From assembly GCF_000026945.1 (NCBI RefSeq), contig NC_012867.1:930001-994000 (forward strand): a DNA stretch of 64,000 nt, read 5' to 3'. This stretch comes from Candida dubliniensis CD36. Its lineage: Eukaryota; Ascomycota; Pichiomycetes; Serinales; Debaryomycetaceae. The number at the start of each line of letters is the position of its first letter. Positions within the stretch are counted from its first letter, which is position 1. A model generated the notes under the pieces. That model was not told where the DNA came from. It ran no database searches and saw nothing but the letters and a program-made list of their open reading frames with translations. This document shows positions 1 to 11,046 of the stretch, piece after piece. The position numbers were made by a program, and so were the translations under genes.

Positions 1-613
1 ATATATAAAGTGATATTTTGTGAATAATGGTAATGTAATTAATCTTTCTATTTATTCTAATTTGCTTGTAAGTATTGTATAACAATGAGAGTTTTTTCGC
101 ACCCACAAAAAGTGCATTTGTGTCGGGTAGAGAGTCAAAACATGTGTCATAAGCTACTGTTATCGCGATGAGCAGGGAAGACTCGGTATATGATTTGCAA
201 TTATACTCCCAGATATTTATGTTCAAAATACGTTAATATACCAATGAACATTTTTTTTTAGTATATTTATGTGGCAAGTTTTTTCGTTATTATCCATTCT
301 GTTCAAAGAATGTATCAAAATACAGGCTCGGAAATTACTCCTTGGCATTAGTATCTTATCGTAATTAGCCAAAAATGATTCTGCAGAAATTATACAGTAA
401 CTGGTCTACAATGGAAACAAAAAAAACTTTATAATTCGAAATAAATACATTAAAAATTAAAGAAAAAGGCTTCTTATGGAAAGCCTATATGCTGGTTGTA
501 GTCTATAAAGATTTTTCTATAAATAATTACAAGCTTTTGAAAAAAAAAAAAAAAAGAAACAGAAAATGATGAATCTATTAGTATTGTTGTTGTTGTTGTT
601 CTGATTGTCATTA
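1..613. other. Intergenic, downstream of QDR1
   Basis: This is AT-rich noncoding sequence with A tracts (around 541-555) and a short TTG repeat near 584-600, just beyond the QDR1 stop codon. I see no gene, RNA gene or repeat element in it. Confidence 0.6.
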
Positions 614-2140
614 TCAGTAGTCCTCAGCATCCGAATTAACTGCAGTTTGATTAGGCAGAACATAATTTACAAATCTTTGGTTAGCATTGTACAAAACATA
701 AACCAAACCAAGATCCGTGAGTAAGCAAATCCCAGTCAAAAGTGTGTATGTACCTCCTAATCCCAATGAACTTATCATATGGTCGAGGACACCAGTGAAC
801 AATGCAGCAAGCCAGCATCTCATTAAATTAACACATGAAGCAGAGGCACCACTCTGTTTAGGATACAAGTCAACTAACATTGTTGTGCAAACAGACATCA
901 TGACAGAAGCAGAAAATGAAATCAAAATCGTTGAAATGATAATAGATATAATAGGTTGTTTATATTGGAGACACCAACCAAATGATGCAAGACCAATAAC
1001 CATCATGGCCAAGGGCACGATAGTCAATGTTAATCTGGAAGCAACCAAATTGAAAGGTGGACGATCGTTCAAAGGAACGTCATTCATTTGTTTATCATAT
1101 AAATTCTTTCTGTAGCGGTAGTACCAGTTTAAACAGCGGCCAGCTATTAAAGATCCAATGAAGCAGGCAATACCTTGAGGCAAATACACCAAACCAACCT
1201 TCATCACCGAGTAGTTGTATTTATTTGATTCTAATTCAGTAGAAAGGGACGTTAAGGATACAGTCCATGCTGCAAAATGCATCCCCAGTGGCAATAAAGT
1301 ACAGAACACTTCCTTTTGGAAAAATATTTTAAAAGGACCCAAGATATCGAATGCCCCCTTAGGTTGCAATGTTGAATAATCATTTGTTATTTTGCTTTTA
1401 AAATGTGGAAGGTAGATCAATACGGCCTTATTTAACACATTCTTGGGCATTATAGAACCATTTCCCACTATTCTTCGTGATGTCTCTGCTAAAACTAAAA
1501 AGGCAAAGATAAAAGTGACACCTCCACCGATAGCCAAAAATATAAATATAGCTCTCCAGGTATGAAATCCTGAAATCAATGCTGCACCAACTAAACCCCC
1601 CATCCCGTTTCCAGCTAATTGCAAACCTGAAACGGCACCAACCATACCACCACGGTTAGCTGGGGTACAGATATCGCCAGCGACTCCAGAACTTATTGCA
1701 AATACTGGAGCAATACCAGCAGCTTGAAAACAACGCAACAATGCCAATAACCAGTACACTTTTGTTTGTGATATAGCAATGCACACGGCACAGAAAACAA
1801 TAATACTCCCTAATATAACTGGTCTTCGACCAAATGTATCAGCCAAGTTTGATGAAATTGTTGGGGCGATACCTTGGAAAATCAAATATGCAACCACTGA
1901 TATATTCATCACTGAAGGTGTGGTATTGAAATACTTCGTAAGTGTTGGCAAAGCTGGGAAATATATTGGACTAGAAATAGCACTCCAGAATCCAACCAAA
2001 GATAAGACTATAATTAGTAGTAGCTTATCAGTACTCTCAAATACGGTGTATGGTGCTTTTTTCTCAGTTGAGGTTTCGATAGCCTCTAATTTTTTTGATA
2101 ATACTTTTTCGATATCTAATTCTTCTCGATCTTCTGGCAT
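614..2140 (-). CDS. QDR1: MFS multidrug/H+ antiporter, DHA1 family (Qdr-type)
   Basis: The 508-residue protein is a major facilitator superfamily transporter with about 12 hydrophobic segments after a hydrophilic N-terminus of roughly 38 residues. The loop 2-3 motif A is visible as LADTFGRRPV at residues 99-108, and a Gly-rich antiporter-type segment follows around residues 140-175. This pattern fits DHA1 drug:H+ antiporters of the plasma membrane (Qdr/Flr group), which export drugs, quinidine-like compounds, polyamines or lipids. I chose the ATG giving MPEDREELD; the reading frame continues upstream to 2275, but that extension crosses poly-T and TATA-like sequence typical of a leader. The QDR1 symbol, rather than QDR2 or QDR3, rests on remembered gene order next to KRE33 and RON1. 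Family confidence is high and paralogue confidence moderate. Confidence 0.85.
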   Translation of the reverse strand: MPEDREELDIEKVLSKKLEAIETSTEKKAPYTVFESTDKLLLIIVLSLVGFWSAISSPIYFPALPTLTKYFNTTPSVMNISVVAYLIFQGIAPTISSNLADTFGRRPVILGSIIVFCAVCIAISQTKVYWLLALLRCFQAAGIAPVFAISSGVAGDICTPANRGGMVGAVSGLQLAGNGMGGLVGAALISGFHTWRAIFIFLAIGGGVTFIFAFLVLAETSRRIVGNGSIMPKNVLNKAVLIYLPHFKSKITNDYSTLQPKGAFDILGPFKIFFQKEVFCTLLPLGMHFAAWTVSLTSLSTELESNKYNYSVMKVGLVYLPQGIACFIGSLIAGRCLNWYYRYRKNLYDKQMNDVPLNDRPPFNLVASRLTLTIVPLAMMVIGLASFGWCLQYKQPIISIIISTILISFSASVMMSVCTTMLVDLYPKQSGASASCVNLMRCWLAALFTGVLDHMISSLGLGGTYTLLTGICLLTDLGLVYVLYNANQRFVNYVLPNQTAVNSDAEDY

Positions 2141-3405
2141 ATTTGTTTGTTGGATTGTTTTTTTTTTTTTTTTTGATTTGAAGAATGGAAATAATTCAAA
2201 ATGGATTTTAACAAACCAAAGAAGGAGGGGAAGGGGTATATATATATATAGGCGTATATCTTCAAATGGAACCACTTTTAGTAACGCGACGACAATGGTG
2301 CAGCACGATACTATTGTTGTTTTTTTGCATTTTTGCTACCAAGGAGAGCGCAAAAAAAAAAGAAACTTCAAAAAAAAAAAAATAGGTTGATTTAATGCCT
2401 CATGCATTAGAAACGAGTTTTTCCGATGCATATTATTCCGAAAAGTATCTGGTGACTCAGCTGAGTGATAATTGTACGCTTTGAAATGTTGTTCGAAGTC
2501 TGCAATAAATATAAGTTCATATACTTCTTGGCAAAAAGAAAATAAACAAGTCTTTCTTTTTCTTTTTCTTTTAATATGCTTGGCCTGCCTTGGTGTTACC
2601 CATCAACATTTGAACGCAGGATTTGTTTTGAGTTTAAGGTTTAATTCGTATTACAATAATAATACCGTTTGCAACCAGCAATATTTTCAGTATTTTTGCA
2701 ATATGAAGTCGCTTGAAGAAAAGAGGAAAGACGATTAACCCCTTGTTAGTTATAATATTTCTGAGAACGTGACTGTAACTAAGCAAATTCATCACAGAAA
2801 AATATCTGCAATTTTTGTGTATTTAGAGAAAAAAAAAGGGGGGGGAGGAAAAAAAAAAATAGCCAGTTCTTCCTTTTGCAAATCCTGAAGGCCGTCGTCG
2901 TTTAGAATCAGGCAATATTTTGATTTGCAAAAGTTTCCTATCTTATCAACATCGACAGGGGCTAATAGGTTGTTTGATAAAAAATCCAACACAATGTTGT
3001 AGTTTTACCTTCAATATATGAAGGGCAACTCAAATTTTGAAAGTTCTCGTGACCATTTGGCTACAGTCTCTTTATTACCACAAGGAATACATGAATACAA
3101 GTATAGCCACTCATGTGGTTGTTTTCCTCTTTAGCTTGAGTTCCCAATTTATTACATCAACACACCAGTAAGCTGTAGTTGTAGTTGTAGCTTTACTCAA
3201 TTGAATTTGTTGATAACGATTTGTAAAAGAAGTCAAAAATATTGTTGCTAAACAAAAAAGGTTAAAAAAACACATTTATTATTAACCATCAAGCTTTTGT
3301 GTTGAGGTGCCAGTTTAAAGAAATCAAGTCATGGATTGCTAGTGTTTACAAATGCGTGGAATGCTAATATTTCGTTGGTATTGTTTATTACTAAATTACT
3401 AATCT
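2141..3405. promoter_or_regulatory. QDR1 upstream region and 3' side of the next gene
   Basis: About 1.26 kb of noncoding DNA. The QDR1-proximal part has poly-T/poly-A tracts and a TATATATATATA stretch near 2238-2249, suitable as core promoter. A GCCAAGAA word (minus strand, 2525-2532) matches the reported Rim101 core about 385 bp upstream of QDR1. Short open frames here look random and Phe/Lys-rich. Confidence 0.45.
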
Positions 3406-4947
3406 CTATTTACTGGATGAATTGTTGTACCTCTTTTTTGGCGGATTCTTCGGTGTAGTAATCATGAAATTTATACTACCACCTTTGGTATTTTTATGTC
3501 TTTTATTAGGTGTGGTATCGTCTTCGGATTTGCCAGTTGTTTTGTCAGGCGATTCAAAGTGATGAGACGGTACTGGTTGTTGTTGTTGTTTTTGCTGAGT
3601 CTGTGGTTGTGCTGCTGATGATGAAGTTTGAGGTAAATGTGACTGACTCACTACTGGCGGTCCCTGTATGATATATTGCTGTGCGGCCTGGGTTGGTGAT
3701 GACGAAACGTAATAAGGATATTGTTGTCGTACAAAATTAGGAGCGCCAGAATAATGCCCTGGATAAATCACTTGGTATTGTTGTGCAAATGGAGAGTCCT
3801 GTACTTTCCCACTACCATCTTGAGTGGCACTTGGCAGTGAATGTGGTTGTTGTGATTGCTGGGTCTGTTGCGATTGTTGCTGATTGTATTGTTGAGGAAC
3901 TACTTGCTGAGGGGTATAAAATATAGGATACATTGGTGGTACCAATTGCTGTGGTAAAGAAGGCAGGTGTACATGCAGGTGCAGTTGATTTTGATTTTGA
4001 TTTTGATTTTGACTGCTTGGATGAGTGGCAAATTGCAGTGATGGTAAAAGTGGTGGCGGAGGCTGGTGATTATGGACTGAGGTGGGTGGTAATGGCAATG
4101 GTAGCGATGGCGGTTGTGGAGGGGAGCTCATTTTGGACATTGATTTATTACTGATCTCGTCGCTTCCATCCGAAACAACCCGACGATGTGCAATTTCCAA
4201 TGGAAGTTTTTTTGGTGACCTTAAGGGAGAAACAAGAGCACTACCGCTACTCTTTAGACTAGTGCTGGAATGCTTTCTCTTGATGCCAATAATCGAGTCC
4301 ATTTTCGATTTTTCCGACAGATCTTTGAGAAACAGTTGTTGAGTCTCATTGCGAATTTTAGAAATGGTGGCATTTAAACTATCACTTGTCACCGAATCAG
4401 ATATGAATAAATATGAAATTAGTTCACCAGGAACGTTTAGTGATTTTGCCAATGTAAGCAACTCAATTGCGGTGTTTGCCAAATCCTTTTTTATGCTTTC
4501 TTGTTTAGTTTTTTCTTCTTCGATCTTAAGATTAATGATCCCATTTAATGTTTCCATCTTGTATGGCCAAATTGATTTCTCGTCAATTGCCTCTTCAGAA
4601 AGCCCTAGTAACTTTGAAATGCTTTTGTTTATTACAATCTTGTTAGAAGATGCTTTGGTAATGGGGCTTGAAGGCTTATTGGGTTTTGTTTTGGTTTCGC
4701 TTTTTAACGCTGATGAAGCTATCAGTGACAGGTGACCGTGATGAATGTACTTCGTGTCCCCAACATTAAAATTCTTCCAGTTGGATACAAATTCAGGGTT
4801 CGATGGGGACGGCTTTTTTTCTTTGGTAACGGATTCTGAATCTGTAGGCGATGGTGTAGTAATTGCATGAAAAGACTTTGGCTGTGATGGCTTGGTGGGT
4901 GAAGAACTGGTATGCTGATCCAACTCTCTGGTTGGAGTAGCACTCAT
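3406..4947 (-). CDS. Gln/Pro/Ser-rich protein of unknown function
   Basis: The 513-residue protein is not recognised. Residues 1-120 are Ser/Thr/Pro-rich and disordered. A more ordered, partly helical segment lies at about 125-240 and includes LLGLSEEAIDEKSIWPYKME, followed by a charged helix with EEEKTK. The second half is low complexity, with Pro-rich stretches, an NQNQNQNQNQ run, and Gln-rich segments with Tyr and Pro. The C-terminus is basic (PNKRHKNTKGG, PPKKRYNN). The composition resembles a nuclear regulator or RNA-associated protein, but that is inference from composition only. The start is the ATG giving MSATPTRELD; upstream the frame has no ATG, only a TTG. No catalytic motif was seen. 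Confidence 0.75.
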   Translation of the reverse strand: MSATPTRELDQHTSSSPTKPSQPKSFHAITTPSPTDSESVTKEKKPSPSNPEFVSNWKNFNVGDTKYIHHGHLSLIASSALKSETKTKPNKPSSPITKASSNKIVINKSISKLLGLSEEAIDEKSIWPYKMETLNGIINLKIEEEKTKQESIKKDLANTAIELLTLAKSLNVPGELISYLFISDSVTSDSLNATISKIRNETQQLFLKDLSEKSKMDSIIGIKRKHSSTSLKSSGSALVSPLRSPKKLPLEIAHRRVVSDGSDEISNKSMSKMSSPPQPPSLPLPLPPTSVHNHQPPPPLLPSLQFATHPSSQNQNQNQNQLHLHVHLPSLPQQLVPPMYPIFYTPQQVVPQQYNQQQSQQTQQSQQPHSLPSATQDGSGKVQDSPFAQQYQVIYPGHYSGAPNFVRQQYPYYVSSSPTQAAQQYIIQGPPVVSQSHLPQTSSSAAQPQTQQKQQQQPVPSHHFESPDKTTGKSEDDTTPNKRHKNTKGGSINFMITTPKNPPKKRYNNSSSK

Positions 4948-6996
4948 TACAAGATTAGCGACAGATAACACTTTGACTGTTTGTGAAATGAAATATAATG
5001 CAGCATACAATAATGAAAACAACTAAAGCTGTCTGACGGTTGTTTTTTTGCTTATCTATGTGACCACTGATTTCAAATAACTATGAATTATTTGAATTAT
5101 AAAGAAACTAAGACAAACAAACGAATGACAATTTTTTTTTTCTTTTATTTGTTTAAATATTTAGGAATTTATTCTTTTTTTATCAGTGATTGAAAGAAAA
5201 ATTTTGAAAAGCCAAAGTACAATTATAGTAAATAGTTAAAGAAATGCACGGAAGCAGGGTATTATTTTGTTCTATGATCTCCCTTTCAGTTCTTTTTCAT
5301 GTGTTATATTCAAAAAAAAAAAAGAAAAAAAGGGGGGGAATATAAATCAGTTATATACAATTTTAATAGACAACATATTAGGGCTGTTTTCAGCAATTAA
5401 CTTAATGTGGTAAAGGTACTTGAAAATATTTTGATAGCTTCATTTTGTACTCTACTCATCAACAACAACTATCTTTATATGCGAAGTGGAAGATTTCCTA
5501 TTTAAGTAATTTAACTAAAGAAAAAAAATAGCTGCGAAAAAAGGAAATTTAATTTTCTGTTATTATCAACCAATGCAAAGCAGATCCAAAATCCTCTAAA
5601 AGAAGACCACATACAACAAACCTGATCTAAAAAATAAAGACTATTTTACTTTGTTGTAGAATGGTATCAAACACAGCTCTAATAGGGTTGCTTTATAACT
5701 GTGTTTTTTTCGTTTCTTTTTTTTTTTTTTTTTGAATGTTTCATTGAAATAGCTTGTTTTCTTGGTTTCATCCCCCTTGTAAGGAGTAAGAAAAGTTTGG
5801 TTTGTATATGGTGTAATCTGTATACTATTATCTATTCAGGGGTAGTTGGTTTGATAAGTTAGTAGACTCAACTGTGTTCGCAACTTTGAAACAATTTATC
5901 CAAATTATTAATCATTGTTTGCAACTGATTCTATAAAATGATCTGTTTATAATACCTTCCTCAAATATTAAGGACACATTCGTACATGTTAAATATCATC
6001 AATAGGTATAGACTACTCAGAAGTAAAAAAAAAAAAATTCTTATTAAAAAAAAAAAAAAATAGTTACACAGTATGTGAAATAATAATTACTCAATTTGGT
6101 TATAAAATTGAACCTGATTAATTTTTTTTTGTTGTTGTCCGTTTGTTAGCTAGCCTTGAAATATTTATCACTCGATACAATAATGTGCATAAATAAGTTG
6201 CACGAGGATTCAGAAAGCGTCCACAAATTCTAAAACATATTTGCTTCACCAAGTATGAATTATTAATTCTTGTCTAATTAACCATCGGATAGTATGTATG
6301 AAGGCTATTTCAAATGAGAAAATTATAGATCGCGATATGTTGTATGCATTTGTGCTACAATTGATAAGCAAACATATCACCAAAAGCTAAATTGAGGAAA
6401 TACTCAGTTATACTACTTCTAAATGCAATATCAGGAGTTACCAACTCATGTGGTGATCTATTTCTGCTGTTTCAAAATGTCAAATTAAAGAATTGTCCTG
6501 AGTTAATCAAAAGATCTACACTGGGTAGTACTTCGTTCTTTGTTTATTTCTTGGATCATATATGAGTTTTTATGGTATATATTCATCAAATCGTAGCAAC
6601 TATTAGTGGAATTGAATTTTATCCCTTTCATAAAACACTGGTGAGTGAATGATCCATTTTTCGCTTCTTTAAGTCAAATTCTCCTTATAATTTGGTGTAT
6701 AGTTTTTATTCAAATGCGGAATCATTTCCTTATCATTCTCTCCAGTATTATGTCTAACTAAAACATTTTACTGGTAGCAAGAGAACAGAGATTTTTTTCT
6801 TTTGGCGGGACAGAAAATACAAAAAAAAAAAAGAAAAGGAATAAACAATGAACATCATTGATTAGAAGTTGAAGTTGAGCTCTTTTGTTGGTTTTCATCT
6901 CAACAAATTTTAGTTTAGTTTCGCTTTTTTTTTTTGAACTCCACCTTTCTTCAATATCACATTGCTTTGGGTTTTAGACTTTCCCAACTTTTTTTA
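4948..6996. promoter_or_regulatory. 2-kb divergent intergenic region before NRK1
   Basis: A very AT-rich spacer lies between two divergently transcribed genes, with many A/T homopolymers (for example 6028-6061). I found no credible open reading frame, tRNA or LTR ends. A 17-bp word at 6599-6615 is repeated exactly at 7000-7016, at the NRK1 start. The length is unusual for this gene-dense neighbourhood, so an unannotated noncoding RNA or a degraded element is possible. Confidence 0.4.
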
Positions 6997-7740
6997 ATGA
7001 CTATTAGTGGAATTGAGAATAATAATATTGGAAACCAGGTCCTTTTAGTTGCCCTTGGTGGTGCCTCATCTTCTGGTAAAACCACCGTTGCAAAAGCACT
7101 CAAGTTATTAATTCCTAGTTCTGTCCTAATACATTTGGATGACTTTTATTTTACAGATTCCGATATTCCTGTTGATCCTGAGACTGGATATCAAAATTGG
7201 GATTGTCCGCAAGCCATAGACTTTGATAGATTTACAGAATGTCTTCAAAATTTGAAAAAAGGGGTATTCACAAGTGTCAAATCAATTGAGCCAAGCGAAT
7301 CCGATTTGAAGTTACTGAAGGAAGAAGAAATTCATTTTGCTAAAGAGATTACAAATAACAGTCAGAAGTTTGTCAAAAAGAAAATAGTATTAGTGGACGG
7401 GTTTATGTTATTTCATGACCCTAATATTATTAAATTGTTTGATATAAAATTGTTCTTTCATGCCCCATTTGATACATTAAAGTCTAGACGCGAAGCCAGA
7501 AAAGGTTACACTACTGCTGAGGGGTTTTGGGTTGATCCTCCTAATTACTTCTCCAAAATTGTGTGGCCAGCGTATGTCAAGAGTCACGCATATTTATATC
7601 AGGAAGAGAAGGTAGATAGCAACGAATTGAATCAGCAAATAGTTCAAAGGTATGATCTAGTTGATGTGGACAATAATGATACCACTAGGCTTTATGCGTT
7701 GGTAGAGACGTCATTATCATCAATTATTAATCACTTGTAA
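6997..7740 (+). CDS. NRK1: Nicotinamide riboside kinase
   Basis: The 247-residue P-loop kinase phosphorylates nicotinamide riboside to NMN for NAD+ salvage in the cytosol. The N-terminus has strand-loop GGASSSGKTTVAKAL, a Walker A that resembles yeast Nrk1. This is followed by HLDDFY (substrate Asp), QNWDCPQAIDFDRF, the Walker-B-like strand VLVDGFMLF, and a lid region with RREARKGYTTAEGFWVDPP, all hallmarks of the NRK family. The start is the ATG of MTISGIENN, 20 residues before the P-loop. The frame continues upstream only to a TTG codon with no other ATG. It is divergently placed from the unknown gene at 3406-4947, across a long spacer. Confidence 0.92.
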   Translation: MTISGIENNNIGNQVLLVALGGASSSGKTTVAKALKLLIPSSVLIHLDDFYFTDSDIPVDPETGYQNWDCPQAIDFDRFTECLQNLKKGVFTSVKSIEPSESDLKLLKEEEIHFAKEITNNSQKFVKKKIVLVDGFMLFHDPNIIKLFDIKLFFHAPFDTLKSRREARKGYTTAEGFWVDPPNYFSKIVWPAYVKSHAYLYQEEKVDSNELNQQIVQRYDLVDVDNNDTTRLYALVETSLSSIINHL

Positions 7741-7917
7741 ACTAAGAGTATATTAAGCAATATTGCAATTTTCTTTTAAAAGGGAAAGCAGAATAACTAA
7801 TATATAAATTTATACAGGATAAGATTCCTTCCTTTTGTTTTTGTAATCCAATGGTGTTAAAACGTTTATATCTCTTTGTAAAAAATTTATTAATACTTGA
7901 CTAACACAACTTCCTAT

Positions 7918-10900
7918 TTATTTTTTAGATTTCCTTGATTTCTTTACAGCTTTCATTTCCTTCTCATAGATATCATTAGCATTTTCTTTGGATTTCCTTT
8001 TCCCACTCTTAACACTAACAACATTTGCTTTTCCTTTAGTAGCTTTATCCATCGATTTCTCGTCCCACTCAGCATCTTCTGCAATAGCATATTTATCTAA
8101 GTTGAGCGCATTAATCAACTCACGTTGTTTTTCTCTCATTTCTTTTATTGCCTCATCACCAGCCTCTTCCAAATCATCTTGCAATTTCTGCTCGATCGCT
8201 TTATAATCAATTTGTTCAGTTTCCTTTCCATTCATTGCATCGACATTCTCGTCTTCCAAATTCGGCATACTTTCTTCAATTGCTTTAGTGAGAACTTTTC
8301 TGAAATAGGTTGAAAACTTACGGATTATTTTAGCAAACATTGCCATGGCCTGGTTCGTTGGTAAGTTTAACTCTTTTGCTATCTGATCCATATCCTTATG
8401 TTGTAATCCAATAGCCAATAAAATGGCAGATTGAACAGATGATAAACTAATATCTTTCCCAGTTTTTTTCGAAAAAAATAATTGGGAGATTAGTGGTAAC
8501 ATATCAACAATTACATGATAATCCAATAAATTGTTGGCATAGGAATCCAATCTCTTTAAATCAAAAGGAGATAACAACAGATCTAATTGCCCTTTGGTTA
8601 ATGTTTGACTGGTAGTTTTATCACCTTCACCTAGTTCTGCAGCTTCAATAATGCTTAAAGCCTGAGACGCCTGGAATTTTTTGAATTCATACGATAACAA
8701 GCTCAAAAATCTTTTGTGGAAATCTTTGGAGAATTCGTGTAACCATTTATCTTCTCTTCCTGGTAATACACTTAAAACAACAGAAGTGTGTTCTCCAGTC
8801 AACTCATTAGGAGTTTGCCTTAAATAAACAGGAGTAAACCCTGACTTCTTCCAGAATTTGTGCAATTGAGATGTGAAACCGTACGAGACACCCAAGTAGT
8901 GCAAGTAGTAAGGGGCTTTTTCTGATAATTTTAAAAGTAACGGAGGTAATGTTTTAACGTCTCTCAATTTGATTTCATCCTTTAATGATGCGTTGGCCAA
9001 CTCGCTATCAGTGACTCTTGTGATTGTGTGGTCATTTAACTCAGTGGATTCACTGATATCAGTAAACTTACCGGAGTAATAGTCCTTCAATAATTCTATT
9101 GCTCTGGACCCATAACCCATCCCAGAGTACTCGGGGTTGGTGGCAATTCTAACAACCCTTGCTCCTGATAACGAGGCAAATTCTTCGTCTTGAAATTGTT
9201 GCGAAATCAACCAAGGTATCAAATCTCCTCCGGCTCTCTGGCCACGAGACAAAGACTTTCTAACACTTTCTTTGGATATTTCACCCTCCAATGCTAACTG
9301 AATAACACACAATGGATCAGGTACTCTATTATCGCCTGCCTCTATTGGGGGTAATAATACAAATAGTTGATGTGCTGGAGCATCACTCATCAATTGTAAA
9401 TCATTAGGTGAGTTCTTGTAATGAGAGGCAACATACAATGCCATCATCTTTTGTAAGAATGCTTCTGAGACCGGATGGTAAGAAAACAAAGTGTCTCTGT
9501 TGACATAAAATAATTGGCATTGGGATGGATGTGGAGTACCCTTTGTTGCAAACTTGGAATTTTTGGATAAAGAAACATCAAGACAAAGTAATTTGTTTAA
9601 CCATTTTTCAACAGGGTCGCCTGGTGCATATCTTATAGGCTCGTCCAATACAACTTCCTTCAAGGTTCTAGTCAAAGCTCCAGTGATTTCACTTGATTTT
9701 TTATCTCTGGATACCACAGTAGTTTCAGAAGGTGTTGCATTATTGGATTGAGTTCTCAATTGCTGAATTAATTTTAAAGATAATGATCTTCCAGTACCTT
9801 CATAACCATTAATGGTAGAAGCCATGAAAATCAAATATGGACCCATCAATTTTTTCACAATTGGAAGTGGTATGGCTGCTGCTTCATCAATAATCAATAA
9901 TTCTGCTTGTCCTAAAACGTGATTATCATTTGGTGAAATGTACTGAATTGTTTGTCTGTGCTCTCTTTTGACATCAACTCTAACAATAGCTTTGTTAAAA
10001 GATGGGTTGGTAGACTGAATAATGTCATAATCCATATGTTCGGTATATCCCAAGACATCAAAACCTTTAAAAATGAATTCAAACAACGTCTTCAAGTTCT
10101 CAGGTGAAGGAGAAGTAACAAAGATGTTGGAGTATCCATGGGATATGGCTGCAGCAATAGCAATACCTAAAGCAGCAGATTTACCACGACCTCTTCCTGC
10201 AGTCAATGTGACTGTATTTCTTAATGTTTTTTCTGAGATAACATCAATAAAAGTCAATATTGCTTGAGCTTGATTTATAGTTTTTGACAAGGCCACCAAT
10301 GACCCAGCAGGTTGTACATCAGCAAGACTCTCTTTCAATTCCTTTAATTCCTTGGCGTTAGGCGTCAATTCATCGTCATCTTTAGGTGGCAAGGGTTTTA
10401 CATGTTTTCCCCCTGAGATAGGCAAAACATTCAATTCATCATCAACTACTAAGCAATTTTCACAAGAGCCCAAAGAAAGTAAAAATCTTTCATTGAATCT
10501 TGCAACAACATCGTCATGTGCCTCAGTTCTGTATCTTGAATGTATATCCATAGACATGGTATACAACTGTTTTAGCGAAGTCATATTCTTGAGCAAGATG
10601 ACCACTAATCCACCACCTTCTACGGTCTCGATTGTTCTGGCTAATAAGTTGGGGGTGATGGCTTCAAAATCTTGTAAGATACACATCCCATAAGTGTTCC
10701 CCAAAATCTTTTCAGTTTCTTTGTAATAAACATATCTGATATGCTGATTAGATATAAATGCTTCAAAGGGATCTTGTTCGTTGACTTCTCTAATTCCACG
10801 TTTTATGTCTTTCTTGATTTTTGCTTCACGCTTCTGTCTGTGGGACGTAAAACCTAATAATTTCTTCTTGTATGCCCATAACACAGATTTATTCATTTTC

Positions 10901-11046
10901 AAGTCAGCACTCATCATCAAATAATGCAAGTTTGGTAGTTGATTACGAGCTTTATCACCCACAATGATAAAAAATGATCTTTGCTTTTCTTGAACGCCAT
11001 TACGTATCAAAGCAGGAATACGTGCATCAATTGCTTTTTTACCCAT
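7918..11046 (-). CDS. KRE33: RNA cytidine acetyltransferase (NAT10/Kre33)
   Basis: The 1042-residue nucleolar enzyme makes N4-acetylcytidine in 18S rRNA and certain tRNAs and is needed for 40S subunit assembly. The domain order matches the family: an N-terminal TmcA-type domain (about 1-230), an ATPase/helicase module with P-loop GRGRGKS at 284-290 and a LLIIDEAAAIP Walker B, a GNAT acetyltransferase core with RIATNPEYSGMGYGS, then a tRNA-binding-like C-terminal domain. The Lys-rich tail ending KKSRKSKK is a likely nucleolar signal. Length and motifs agree with S. cerevisiae Kre33 and human NAT10. The start ATG (MGKKAIDARIP) matches the conserved N-terminus. It is divergent from RON1, and CTCATCA/GATGAG words lie about 90-130 bp upstream. 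Confidence 0.96.
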   Translation of the reverse strand: MGKKAIDARIPALIRNGVQEKQRSFFIIVGDKARNQLPNLHYLMMSADLKMNKSVLWAYKKKLLGFTSHRQKREAKIKKDIKRGIREVNEQDPFEAFISNQHIRYVYYKETEKILGNTYGMCILQDFEAITPNLLARTIETVEGGGLVVILLKNMTSLKQLYTMSMDIHSRYRTEAHDDVVARFNERFLLSLGSCENCLVVDDELNVLPISGGKHVKPLPPKDDDELTPNAKELKELKESLADVQPAGSLVALSKTINQAQAILTFIDVISEKTLRNTVTLTAGRGRGKSAALGIAIAAAISHGYSNIFVTSPSPENLKTLFEFIFKGFDVLGYTEHMDYDIIQSTNPSFNKAIVRVDVKREHRQTIQYISPNDNHVLGQAELLIIDEAAAIPLPIVKKLMGPYLIFMASTINGYEGTGRSLSLKLIQQLRTQSNNATPSETTVVSRDKKSSEITGALTRTLKEVVLDEPIRYAPGDPVEKWLNKLLCLDVSLSKNSKFATKGTPHPSQCQLFYVNRDTLFSYHPVSEAFLQKMMALYVASHYKNSPNDLQLMSDAPAHQLFVLLPPIEAGDNRVPDPLCVIQLALEGEISKESVRKSLSRGQRAGGDLIPWLISQQFQDEEFASLSGARVVRIATNPEYSGMGYGSRAIELLKDYYSGKFTDISESTELNDHTITRVTDSELANASLKDEIKLRDVKTLPPLLLKLSEKAPYYLHYLGVSYGFTSQLHKFWKKSGFTPVYLRQTPNELTGEHTSVVLSVLPGREDKWLHEFSKDFHKRFLSLLSYEFKKFQASQALSIIEAAELGEGDKTTSQTLTKGQLDLLLSPFDLKRLDSYANNLLDYHVIVDMLPLISQLFFSKKTGKDISLSSVQSAILLAIGLQHKDMDQIAKELNLPTNQAMAMFAKIIRKFSTYFRKVLTKAIEESMPNLEDENVDAMNGKETEQIDYKAIEQKLQDDLEEAGDEAIKEMREKQRELINALNLDKYAIAEDAEWDEKSMDKATKGKANVVSVKSGKRKSKENANDIYEKEMKAVKKSRKSKK

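Noticed and set aside
717..1115. Open frame antisense to QDR1
   Set aside because: It lies entirely within QDR1 on the other strand and shows no domain; the QDR1 frame explains the sequence.
1779..2390. 203-codon open frame overlapping QDR1 5' end
   Set aside because: Antisense to QDR1 and ends in poly-Phe/Lys from homopolymers; no family features.
2472..2738. 88-codon frame in the QDR1 upstream region
   Set aside because: The start is TTG, with a Phe/Leu run from T tracts and no homology that I can see.
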